A DNA stretch of 64,000 nt from Marinobacter sp. LQ44 (GTDB lineage Bacteria > Pseudomonadota > Gammaproteobacteria > Pseudomonadales > Oleiphilaceae). Below are positions 29,668-37,257 of this stretch, piece by piece (positions within the stretch are counted from its first letter, which is position 1; each line of letters opens with the position of its first letter). The DNA is taken from the NCBI RefSeq assembly GCF_001447155.2, contig NZ_CP014754.1:1736001-1800000 (forward strand), in the 5' to 3' direction. Below the pieces are notes generated by a model, which saw nothing but the letters and a program-made list of their open reading frames with translations, had not been told where the DNA came from and did no database searches. A program made the position numbers and the translations under genes.

Positions 29668-31485
29668 TCATCCCCAGACCCAAAGTATCATCGGCACTCC
29701 GACAACCGTCACGAGCACCGACAACGGCAAGCCAAGGCGCCAATAATCCCCGAAACGATAACCCGCAGGCTCCATAACCAGGGCATTGGACTGATGCCCG
29801 ATCGGGGTAAGGAAGGCACAGGAAGCGCCTACGGCCACCGCCATCAAAACGGCATCCGATGCCAATCCAAGTTGGCTGGACACCCCGAGGGCTATCGGGG
29901 CGACCAGTATGGCCGCCGCCGCGTTGTTGACCACGTTCGACAACAACATGGTGCCCACCAGGATGATGGTCAAGGCGACCCAGGCGGCCTGCCCCTGGGC
30001 AACCGTCAGGATCTGCTCCGCTATCAACGCAGCACCACCCGTGGTTTCAAGGGCCTGCCCTACGGGAATCATTGCGGCGAGCAGCACGATCACCGGCCAG
30101 TCGATGGCTCGGTAGGCATCGCCGGCATCCATCAACTGCACAAGCACCATGGCCACCGCACAGGCCACCAGCGCCACGGGCGGTGTCAGCAGGCCAGAGA
30201 GGATGATCGCGATGGCGGCGAGGAACACCCCGCCGGCCAGCCAGAGATTTTTCTCCCGGCCGAGGGTCAAGCCCCGCTCCGCCAGCGGCAGGCAACCCAG
30301 GGTTTGCAGTGTCGATAACAAATTGTCTTCATAGCCCTGCACCAGCAGGATATCTCCGGAACGGAATCGGATGTCTGCCAGGCGCCGCTTTAATCGATGC
30401 CCCTGCCGGGCAATGGCCACCACGTTCAAACCGTAGCGTTCTCTCAGGTTCAGTCGGTTGGCGGAACGCCCGATTAAACGCGACGATGGTGAAATCACGG
30501 CTTCCGTCAGTCGAACGTCCCCGGCTGCCACCTGCTCTTCGGTGCCCTCTCGGGATGTCATTGGCTCCGACTCTTTCCCTTCTTCATCCTCGTCGTTCAC
30601 CGCATTGGCAAGTGCCAGCCCGGTTTGCTCGACAAACTCCTGCAGACTCTCGGTGTCGGCTTCCACCAACAGCACATCGCCGCACTTCAGCACGTTGAAG
30701 GTTGATGGTGCTGGCGAGACCTCCTCTCCCCGAATCAATGCCAGTGCCACCAGGCTCTTCTCGGTGCCGCCCGAGGTAAGCAGGTTGTGCAGTGTGCCAC
30801 CGGCAAAGGGCGACTCTTCCGGCACCTTCAGTTCAGTAACATACTCACCAACGCTGAACAGTTTGTCGCCACCAGCCGGGTCGTCGCGCTTGGGTGTCAG
30901 ACGCCAGCCAATCACACCGATGAACACGATGCCGACAGCGGTAATGGCCAGCCCAACAGGCGCAAAATCAAACAGGCCGAAAGAGCCCGCTTCGCGATAA
31001 CTGGCAATAATGATATTGGGGGGTGTACCAATCAGGGTAATGGTGCCTCCTAGCAAAGAGCCGAAGGCAAGTGGCATCAGCAGCAAAGACGGAGAGCGCC
31101 CGGACTGCCGCGACATCCAGATCGCCACGGGCATCAACAGCGCAAGCGCACCCACGTTATTGATAAAGCCGGAACACAAGGCCACCACCAGAGTCAGGGT
31201 GATGACCTGCAGAACGGCGTTACGTCCAACCTTACCAAGCAATCGGGCGACTGCATCCACAACACCACCGTTGACCAGCCCCTGGCTGATCACCAATACA
31301 GCGGCTACGGTAATCACCGCGGGGTGACCAAATCCCGCGAACAACTGGTCGGGGGCAACCAGGCCGGAGACAGCAACCGCCAGCAAGGCGAGCATGGCTA
31401 CGATATCGAAGCGCAGGCGGTTCCAGATAAACAGGGCAAGGGTTGTGCCCAGAATCAGAAACACCGTCCATTGATCAGATAGCAT
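29668..31485 (-). CDS. SLC13-family permease with two RCK_C domains
   Basis: The 605-residue inner-membrane transporter has two blocks of membrane spans (about 1-190 and 400-605) separated by a soluble region with two RCK_C (TrkA-C) modules, around 205-290 (PEESPFAGGTLHNL) and 315-390 (AVISPSSRLIGRSANRL). This is the plan of bacterial DASS/SLC13 permeases used for sulfate, sulfonates or dicarboxylates; the motifs GTPPNIIIASYR and TPIGHQSNALV are typical. Substrate is uncertain. It ends immediately next to the TetR stop. Confidence 0.88.
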   Translation of the reverse strand: MLSDQWTVFLILGTTLALFIWNRLRFDIVAMLALLAVAVSGLVAPDQLFAGFGHPAVITVAAVLVISQGLVNGGVVDAVARLLGKVGRNAVLQVITLTLVVALCSGFINNVGALALLMPVAIWMSRQSGRSPSLLLMPLAFGSLLGGTITLIGTPPNIIIASYREAGSFGLFDFAPVGLAITAVGIVFIGVIGWRLTPKRDDPAGGDKLFSVGEYVTELKVPEESPFAGGTLHNLLTSGGTEKSLVALALIRGEEVSPAPSTFNVLKCGDVLLVEADTESLQEFVEQTGLALANAVNDEDEEGKESEPMTSREGTEEQVAAGDVRLTEAVISPSSRLIGRSANRLNLRERYGLNVVAIARQGHRLKRRLADIRFRSGDILLVQGYEDNLLSTLQTLGCLPLAERGLTLGREKNLWLAGGVFLAAIAIILSGLLTPPVALVACAVAMVLVQLMDAGDAYRAIDWPVIVLLAAMIPVGQALETTGGAALIAEQILTVAQGQAAWVALTIILVGTMLLSNVVNNAAAAILVAPIALGVSSQLGLASDAVLMAVAVGASCAFLTPIGHQSNALVMEPAGYRFGDYWRLGLPLSVLVTVVGVPMILWVWG

Positions 31486-31756
31486 GGAGCCACTCCACTC
31501 TTCGGCCAGACATGTCAGCTTTCCTTACAGAGCTCTTGTCAGTGCGCCCCACACCCATCTCCAACTCGCTGTATTGTCAACGCCCCGGAGAACTGGTGCA
31601 GAATCTGCTTGCCTGGTTGTCAGGGATTCCGCCTGCATGACAAAGCTCATCAGCAGGTCACAGGGCCGTGGTCGACTATAGCAGTTTCCGCATTCGCTCC
31701 CCCAAGATTCCCAACAGAAGCAGTCGGTTGTTCAGTCACTTTGCAGGAGCAAGGTT

Positions 31757-33142
31757 ATGGAACAGAAACGACCGCTCGTCTGGTTGTCGGCGGATTCAGG
31801 CGAAAACACGGTACCGTCATCACTCACATCCCAGTGGGCGATTGTACCGGTTGATATCAATACCCAATCCCTGGCCATTTTGCCGCACTGGCGGGGGCTG
31901 GCGGTGGGTGTGTGTGTTGTTGCCGATCTCGAGCTTGCCGGGTTACCGTTGTTCGCGCCCTGGCTGGAGGCTTTACCGGTATCGTCCTGGCTCGCCCTGG
32001 TTCGGCGCGAGCAGCTGCAACACCCGGCGGTGCGCCAACTGATTCGGGAATTCTGCCAGGATTACCACACCCTTCCCATCGCCCCCTACCGCCTGTCCGA
32101 CAGCCTTGGCCACATGTGGGGCATGTCGAAACTGACCGAAGCATTGGCCAGTTCCGACCATGCCAGTGATTATCAACAGTACGCGCTGGAGGGCCCCTCC
32201 AGCGCCATTCGCATGGCCCGCAGCCTGGTTCGCAAGTTCTCCATCACCAACGAGCCGTTGCTGATCTACGGCGCCAGCGGCACCGGCAAAGAGGCGGCGG
32301 CACGCTTCGCCCACGAGCATTCCGATCGGCGCACGCAGGCCCTGGTCAATGTAAACTGCGCCGCCCTGCCCGCTTCATTAACCCAGAGCGAGCTGTTCGG
32401 ACACGAACGGGGGGCCTTTACCCACGCCTTGAACAAGCGCATGGGCCGGATCGCTGCAGCCGATGGCGGCACCCTGGTCCTCACCGGCGCCGATGAACTA
32501 AGCCTGGAACAGCAATCAGCGATCCTGCGATTCCTTCAGGACGGTATCATTGAGCCTGTCGGCGCCAGTCGCCCGATAAAGGTCAACGTCCGCATCATCG
32601 CAACCTGCAGCGTGCCCTTGGAAAAGAGGGTGGAACAGGGGCTGTTTCGATCCGATGTGTTCTACCGGCTGGGCAATCTGAGCGTGACATTGCCTACCTT
32701 GAAAGAACGCCTCGAGGACATTCCATTCCTGGCCCGCCGAGCGCTGGATGCCTGCGATGGAAGCCAATATCAGATCGGAAGCGACACCCTGGTAACTCTG
32801 GCTCGCCATAGCTGGCCGGGCAACCTCCGAGAATTGCAGAATCGAATCCGCCAGGCGGTGCTGATGACTAAGTCACTGCATATTACGCCCGAAGATCTGG
32901 GGCTGGAGCCAACCGGCGCCCCTGCCCAACCAGACCGGTTCACCCTTGAGGCGTTCCGAGCCAGGGCTGAGGAGCAGGCTATCTCCACCAGCCTGTCGCT
33001 TACCCACCAGAACGTTTCCGCCGCCGCTCGCCTACTGAAGATTTCCCGGGTGTCGTTTTACCGGCTACTCGAAAAGCACAACCTGCAGCTCCCTTCCAGC
33101 ATCAACCTGAACCCCGGCAGAGGGCAAGGAGACCGAACATGA
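31757..33142 (+). CDS. VpsR-like AAA+ transcriptional regulator
   Basis: The 461-residue regulator has a degenerate receiver-like N-terminal domain (about 1-120), an AAA+ domain and a Fis-type helix-turn-helix at the end (SAAARLLKISRVSFYRLL). The Walker A GASGTGKE (172-179) and the arginine segment GLFRSDVFYRL are present. The sigma-54 loop reads GAFTHA (219-224) rather than GAFTGA, and the Walker B Asp-Glu pair is replaced by Thr-Gly (GGTLVLTGADEL). This recalls VpsR, a c-di-GMP-dependent matrix regulator that has lost normal sigma-54 features. It overlaps the next gene by 4 bases and faces the amyloid-like operon it probably controls. Confidence 0.83.
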   Translation: MEQKRPLVWLSADSGENTVPSSLTSQWAIVPVDINTQSLAILPHWRGLAVGVCVVADLELAGLPLFAPWLEALPVSSWLALVRREQLQHPAVRQLIREFCQDYHTLPIAPYRLSDSLGHMWGMSKLTEALASSDHASDYQQYALEGPSSAIRMARSLVRKFSITNEPLLIYGASGTGKEAAARFAHEHSDRRTQALVNVNCAALPASLTQSELFGHERGAFTHALNKRMGRIAAADGGTLVLTGADELSLEQQSAILRFLQDGIIEPVGASRPIKVNVRIIATCSVPLEKRVEQGLFRSDVFYRLGNLSVTLPTLKERLEDIPFLARRALDACDGSQYQIGSDTLVTLARHSWPGNLRELQNRIRQAVLMTKSLHITPEDLGLEPTGAPAQPDRFTLEAFRARAEEQAISTSLSLTHQNVSAAARLLKISRVSFYRLLEKHNLQLPSSINLNPGRGQGDRT

Positions 33143-34203
33143 AACCACTGACCCCGATAGCGTTAGCCGCAGCCCTGGCAAGCACAGCCAATGCCGCGCC
33201 ACCTGAACCAGACGCCAGGCCCAGAACAACCACGGATGCCGCCCAACAACAGGCCGTTCAGGATACCGCAACGGACATCGCCTCAATCACTGCAGATCGG
33301 GGCATAGTGACCCGGCCCGGCCGCTTCACCATCGAGCCCTCGTTCTCCCACGCCCACAGTAACGCCACTCGGGTTGCGGTGGAGGGCTACACCATCATTC
33401 CCGCGTTGCTGATTGGCCTGATCAACATCTCCGAGATTCAGCGGGACATTTTCGTCAGCGCCGTGTCCCTGAAGTATGGGTTCACCAGCCGGTTTGAGGG
33501 CAGCGTTCGGGTGCCATACCTGAGTATCCGGGAGGATCTTCGGGAAAGAGAGATTTTCCAGGGTACGCCGGTAGACACCCTGCGAGAATCGTCCGGTGAA
33601 GGACTTGGCGATGTTGAACTGGCCGTGCGTTACCAGCTCAACGACGGCCTCGATGGCTGGCCCTATCTGATCGGAGTGTTCCGAGCCAAAGCCCCGACCG
33701 GCGACGGCCCTTACGACGTCAAACAACGGGTGCTCACCGACAACAGCGGCAACCCCATCGGCATCGAACTGGCAGAACGGCCGACAGGATCCGGCTTCTG
33801 GTCGGTAGAGCCTGGCCTATCTTTCATCTACCCCACAGACCCCGCGGTGCTGTTTGGCAACCTGAGCTACGTGTGGACAATCAAGGAGGAGCAGGGCTTT
33901 GAAAACGGGGGGACCGTCGATCCGGGAGATGTGGTCCGTTTCGGATTCGGTATGGGCTTTGCGTTTAACGAACGGACGTCTTTCAGCCTCGGCTACGACC
34001 ACTCGGTGATTCGTAAAACCACCTTTGAACACAACAACGATCTGTTCGCCGCCAATTTTGATCGTATTCAGGTAGGTTCACTGTCCTTCGGCCTGTCTCA
34101 TCGGCTATCACCAGCAACCACCCTGAGCCTGACAGTCGCCGTTGGCGTTACCGATAACGCACCTAACAGTGAAATCACACTGAAACTGCCGATCAACCTT
34201 TAA
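33139..34203 (+). CDS. outer-membrane beta-barrel protein of the Fap-like cluster
   Basis: The 354-residue protein has a signal peptide (MKPLTPIALAAALASTANA), a short Gln/Ala/Asp-rich segment (about 30-50) and then alternating amphipathic strands to the C-terminus, as in transporter-like barrels of the Phenol_MetA_deg group. Stretches such as FTIEPSFSHAHSN and YDHSVIRKTTFEHNN are seen in this fold. The start overlaps the regulator stop (ATGA). By position it is a candidate pore for export of the fibre proteins, analogous to FapF, but sequence similarity to FapF is not evident to me. Confidence 0.72.
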   Translation: MKPLTPIALAAALASTANAAPPEPDARPRTTTDAAQQQAVQDTATDIASITADRGIVTRPGRFTIEPSFSHAHSNATRVAVEGYTIIPALLIGLINISEIQRDIFVSAVSLKYGFTSRFEGSVRVPYLSIREDLREREIFQGTPVDTLRESSGEGLGDVELAVRYQLNDGLDGWPYLIGVFRAKAPTGDGPYDVKQRVLTDNSGNPIGIELAERPTGSGFWSVEPGLSFIYPTDPAVLFGNLSYVWTIKEEQGFENGGTVDPGDVVRFGFGMGFAFNERTSFSLGYDHSVIRKTTFEHNNDLFAANFDRIQVGSLSFGLSHRLSPATTLSLTVAVGVTDNAPNSEITLKLPINL

Positions 34204-34210
34204 CCGGCAA

Positions 34211-34675
34211 TCAGGGCAGGATCAGAGGCAGGCCGGAGTCTCTGGGCAGGCGATAGGCGCCACCCAGGTTGTTGAGTTCAATATTCAGCTGCCGGGTGTT
34301 CTGAATGACCGTGCTGTTGAGGCTGTTCTGGATCACAGTCATCCAGCCCCCATTACCCGCCGCGCCAGACACCAGCTCCAGCCCCTGCAAGCCGGGGACG
34401 TTCGCGGACAGCACGGTTTCCATCTGGCTACTCCAGGCATTGGACACCGGGCGATTCAGGTCGGGAATCTGCAGTCTGTTGACCACCAGGGTATCCCCAT
34501 TGACCGCCACCACCTGCTCTAGGCCAATGGCAATCTCCAGATTATCCAGCACAAATCCGCCCCGTAATTCGGCCAGTTCGTTGTCGCTGAGTGGAGGTGC
34601 TGACACCCGCATGTCGGACCAGGCGAGCGGTGCCACCAGCAGAAAAACCATGGATAGACCGGTACCCTTTGTCAT
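34211..34675 (-). CDS. secreted VIQN-repeat protein, amyloid nucleator candidate (154 aa)
   Basis: ATG at 34675 lies 4 bases after the C39 peptidase stop and is preceded by AGGAG; it gives a signal peptide (MTKGTGLSMVFLLVAPLAWS). The mature protein begins with PLSDNELAELRGGF, then a Val/Leu-rich middle and a C-terminal double strand TVIQNSLNSTVIQN followed by TRQLNIELNN. The same pattern occurs in the 111-residue protein two genes upstream. The Q-N-x-x-N-x-x-V-I-Q rhythm resembles curlin-type strand-loop-strand units. No named family recognised. Confidence 0.72.
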   Translation of the reverse strand: MTKGTGLSMVFLLVAPLAWSDMRVSAPPLSDNELAELRGGFVLDNLEIAIGLEQVVAVNGDTLVVNRLQIPDLNRPVSNAWSSQMETVLSANVPGLQGLELVSGAAGNGGWMTVIQNSLNSTVIQNTRQLNIELNNLGGAYRLPRDSGLPLILP

Positions 34676-34679
34676 GATC

Positions 34680-35372
34680 TCACCACTCCTGTGCGCTGGG
34701 CCAATAGGGCAAGGTATGGCCAACACCCGGCCCCTTGAGACCTTTGAACAGCGGTGCCCGGGCCAGTCCAGGCCATTGGCCGTCTGCCAGGAAGCTGGAC
34801 CGCCCCTGGTCCAGATGGCTACGAATCACGAACGCTGAGCCATCCCAGCTTTGCTCGAATTCAGCCCAACTGTAGGCCTTCAAACCCCGGGCGGGGTCTG
34901 CCACCAACACCTCGCGCTCACTTATGCCCCGGATAACCACAAAATGCCGGTAGCCCCCCAGGGTAACAAGGGCAATCACCGGCACACGTACCTGTTCTCG
35001 CAGTCCACTCAGGGGCAGCCGGAATCCGTCGGCCTGATACCCCTCCGCTTCCAGGTAGCGCTTCATATCGAGCATGGAGAAACCTTCCCGACGAACCTTG
35101 TCTTCATCGGCGATGGCCAGCATCCCGATGAACACCTCCTGTTCATTGACCGGGTGGTCATAGTGAAACGACAACAAGGTGGCCAGCGCTGCAGAGCCAC
35201 AGCTGAAATCGTACTGTTGCCGGAAGACATCCTGGTATCGCTGGTCCAGAAAACTGCTGACACTAACCTGCACATCGCCCCCGGGGCCGGGAACCAACAC
35301 AGTTCCGGCAAAAGCCGAAGGCCACAGCAGGGTCGCCAGAACACCCGTCACCAGCTGTCGTATTCCCGCCAT
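34680..35372 (-). CDS. periplasmic C39-family cysteine peptidase (FapD-like)
   Basis: The 230-residue protein has a signal peptide (MAGIRQLVTGVLATLLWPSAFA) and a C39-type papain fold with C58 in QQYDFSCGSAALATLL, H143 in GGYRHFVVIRG and D159 in VLVADPARG, the full catalytic triad. Stand-alone exported C39 proteases of this kind (FapD) process or guide functional amyloid subunits in Pseudomonas. Here it sits between two small VIQN-repeat genes. A double-glycine sequence, a usual C39 cleavage target, occurs in the neighbouring 154-residue protein (ELRGGF). Confidence 0.85.
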   Translation of the reverse strand: MAGIRQLVTGVLATLLWPSAFAGTVLVPGPGGDVQVSVSSFLDQRYQDVFRQQYDFSCGSAALATLLSFHYDHPVNEQEVFIGMLAIADEDKVRREGFSMLDMKRYLEAEGYQADGFRLPLSGLREQVRVPVIALVTLGGYRHFVVIRGISEREVLVADPARGLKAYSWAEFEQSWDGSAFVIRSHLDQGRSSFLADGQWPGLARAPLFKGLKGPGVGHTLPYWPSAQEW

Positions 35373-35387
35373 GGCCCGCCTCCGGTT

Positions 35388-35723
35388 TCAATGGTTGATG
35401 AGTATGTTGATCTGGGTACTGTCCTGGATGACGACCTGATTACCACTGTTCTGAATCACCGTGGCAACGCCGTTCATATTGTCGAAGGCGTGGTCGCTGA
35501 TCCGGTTGTCGCCGGTAATCACCGGGCCGGACAGTACGTTGCCACTGACCAGACCATTCTGCTGGGTTTCATTCAGCTGCCATTGCATGGAGATGCCCTG
35601 GCGACCGCTGGCGGAATCCAGCTGTTCGGCACTCAGTGGTTCTACATCGGGCCAGTCACCCGCGTTCGCCGTTATGGCAAACAGGCTGCCCAGTACCAGT
35701 AAAAGCGTGACGCACCTTGTCAT
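35388..35723 (-). CDS. secreted VIQN-repeat protein, amyloid subunit candidate (111 aa)
   Basis: The protein has a signal peptide (MTRCVTLLLVLGSLFAITANA), then PLSAEQLDSASGRQGISM, a Gln/Asn-rich middle and the C-terminal unit ATVIQNSGNQVVIQDSTQINILIN. This ending aligns with that of the 154-residue protein downstream (TVIQNSxNxxVIQxxxQxNI), and both carry a PLSxxxL...G segment after the signal peptide. It lies 15 bases before the C39 peptidase gene. Function is inferred from context only. Confidence 0.72.
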   Translation of the reverse strand: MTRCVTLLLVLGSLFAITANAGDWPDVEPLSAEQLDSASGRQGISMQWQLNETQQNGLVSGNVLSGPVITGDNRISDHAFDNMNGVATVIQNSGNQVVIQDSTQINILINH

Positions 35724-35783
35724 GACACATCTCCCGACAACACAGGGCTGCCCGGTTCAACACCCGGAGCAGCCCTGATTGCC

Positions 35784-36875
35784 TCAGTTGGTGCCACCAC
35801 CCGCGTTGAGGTTGGACATCACACTGACGTTGGCCTGAGTCACGCTGCCCACGCCCGCGTTCTGGGCGAAGGCTCCGACACCAGTGAAGTTAGCGGAGCC
35901 ACCGGAAATCTCATTGGAGGCCCGGGTATCCACATAGGAGCTTTCACCGTTAGCACTGCCGTAGGTGACGTTGGTCCCCGATACAGAGCCATTGAGCTCG
36001 GCATCGTTCATGAACACTTCCAGGGACAGATTCAGCGTGGTGGTGCTGTTATCTGAATTGTCGCTGCTGTCGGTGTTGTAGGAATCAGTGGCGTTGGTGG
36101 AGTTATCGGAACTGTCACTGTTGCCACTGTCAGCAATTTTGAACGAATCGCTGATGTTAGTGCTGTTGTCGGAATTGTCAGAGTTATCGGAGTTATCCGA
36201 ATTGTCTGAATGATCCGAGTTATCGGTGTTACCGCTGTCGGCGATCTTGAAGGAATCGCTCACGTTGGTGCTGTTGTCCGAGTTGTCGCTGTTATCCGAG
36301 TTATCGGAGTTGTCTGACATGTCGTTACCACTGTCCGCGACTTTGAACGAGTCGCTGACGTTGGTGCTGTTGTCCGAGTTATCGGAGTTATCTGACATGT
36401 CGTTGCCGCTATCCGCGATCTTGAACGAATCGCTGACATTGGTGCTGTTATCCGAATTGTCGGAGTTGTCTGAGTTATCAGACGCATCGGTATTGCCGCT
36501 ATCGGCAATCTTAAACGCGTCGGCAACATTGGTGCTGTTGTCCGAATTATCCGAGTTATCGGAATTATTGGAGTTATCCGAATTGTTCGAATTATCGGAG
36601 TTGTTGGAATTATCCGACATGTTGTTGCCACTGTCGGCAATCTTGAACGAATCAGACACATCGGTGCTGTTGTCTGAATTGTTCGAGTTATCGGAGTTGT
36701 CGGTGGAGTTGTCGTTACCGGAATCCGTGTTTCCGGAATAATTGGTGTTGGCAGAGGAATTGTCATTGGCGTTGTTGTTGGGGTCGCCGTCTCCTCCCTG
36801 TTGTGCCATAGCGTAACCGGAGATACCCATGCTCATGGCGATGGCAGCTGCTAGCAGACTTTTCTTGGTATTCAT
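35784..36875 (-). CDS. secreted Asn/Asp/Ser repeat protein, probable fibre subunit
   Basis: The 363-residue protein starts at ATG 36875 (preceded by AAAGGAAAT) with signal peptide MNTKKSLLAAAIAMSMGISG, ending YAMA. Residues 54-276 consist of Asn-Ser-Asp triplet runs that separate six copies of V-S-D-S-F-K-I-A-D-S-G-N (about 73-84, 117-128, 147-158, 173-184, 205-216, 241-252), with a decayed seventh. The C-terminal 85 residues are different: Gly, Ser, Asn and Val rich, ending in AFAQNAGVGSVTQANVSVMS, which resembles the closing units of FapB/FapC-type subunits. The repeat is strongly acidic. It heads the operon that includes the C39 peptidase. Confidence 0.85.
   Translation of the reverse strand: MNTKKSLLAAAIAMSMGISGYAMAQQGGDGDPNNNANDNSSANTNYSGNTDSGNDNSTDNSDNSNNSDNSTDVSDSFKIADSGNNMSDNSNNSDNSNNSDNSNNSDNSDNSDNSTNVADAFKIADSGNTDASDNSDNSDNSDNSTNVSDSFKIADSGNDMSDNSDNSDNSTNVSDSFKVADSGNDMSDNSDNSDNSDNSDNSTNVSDSFKIADSGNTDNSDHSDNSDNSDNSDNSDNSTNISDSFKIADSGNSDSSDNSTNATDSYNTDSSDNSDNSTTTLNLSLEVFMNDAELNGSVSGTNVTYGSANGESSYVDTRASNEISGGSANFTGVGAFAQNAGVGSVTQANVSVMSNLNAGGGTN
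36048..36716 (-). repeat. in-frame DNA repeat array of the fibre gene
   Basis: Nine-base and eighteen-base units encoding Asn-Ser-Asp alternate with six 36-base units encoding the FKIADSGN motif. Unit-to-unit spacing is 44, 30, 26, 32 and 36 codons, so copy number is likely to change by recombination or slippage without loss of frame. Confidence 0.85.
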
Positions 36876-36969
36876 GATGTCATTTCCTTTGAGTTTGTTG
36901 GCTTTGAGGAATCCGACCCAACCCGCCAGCAACCGGGTAAGCCAAGGTCCAGACCCGCTCATGTATTGG

Positions 36970-36985
36970 AGCGATTACCGTGCCA
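36970..36985 (-). promoter_or_regulatory. sigma-54-like promoter of the fibre operon
   Basis: On the minus strand TGGCACGGTAATCGCT fits TGGCACR-N4-TTGCW with one mismatch, with the GG and GC elements correctly spaced by 10 bases. It lies about 95 bases before the repeat-protein start codon. Confidence 0.6.
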
Positions 36986-37071
36986 ACCTTACCAGACAGC
37001 TTTTATCTATCTGATTTGTATAGATTTTCAGGAGTGATTCTGCTCGACACCAGAGCGAACACCAGGACGAC

Positions 37072-37091
37072 CTGTTCCATTACTGAAACAG
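37072..37091. promoter_or_regulatory. dyad upstream of the fibre promoter, activator-site candidate
   Basis: CTGTTCCATTACTGAAACAG matches its reverse complement at 16 of 20 positions and lies about 90 bases upstream of the sigma-54-like element, a usual distance for an enhancer-binding activator. Confidence 0.45.
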
Positions 37092-37164
37092 CAGGTTTTA
37101 ACGACACTTGGACAAACAAAAAAGAAAGGCGGGGAATCAGGCAGATAGCCAAAATCAGACGTGT

Positions 37165-37204
37165 TAAAAAAAACAAAACCCCGCAAAGCAAAAGCCTTGC
37201 GGGG
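37165..37204 (-). terminator. terminator of aceA
   Basis: On the minus strand CCCCGCAA and TTGCGGGG form a stem that runs into TTTTGTTTTTTTT. Confidence 0.92.
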
Positions 37205-37257
37205 TCTCTGGTAGCTGGCAGGCACCGCGTGCCTGCCGGACAACCGGAACCGGTCGA

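Larger units (their letters stand above)
36876..37257. other. intergenic region between the fibre operon and aceA
   Basis: This 382-base region contains the fibre-operon promoter elements, the dyad at 37072-37091 and the aceA terminator. No further gene is seen. Confidence 0.6.

Noticed and set aside
31594..31609. Second sigma-54 promoter before the VpsR-like gene (TGGTGCAGAATCTGCT)
   Set aside because: The GG and GC spacing fits, but two or three core positions differ, so it is no better than chance.
36048..36716. Tandem repeats considered as a CRISPR array
   Set aside because: They keep a single reading frame inside a secreted protein, have irregular spacing without unique spacers, and no cas gene is near.
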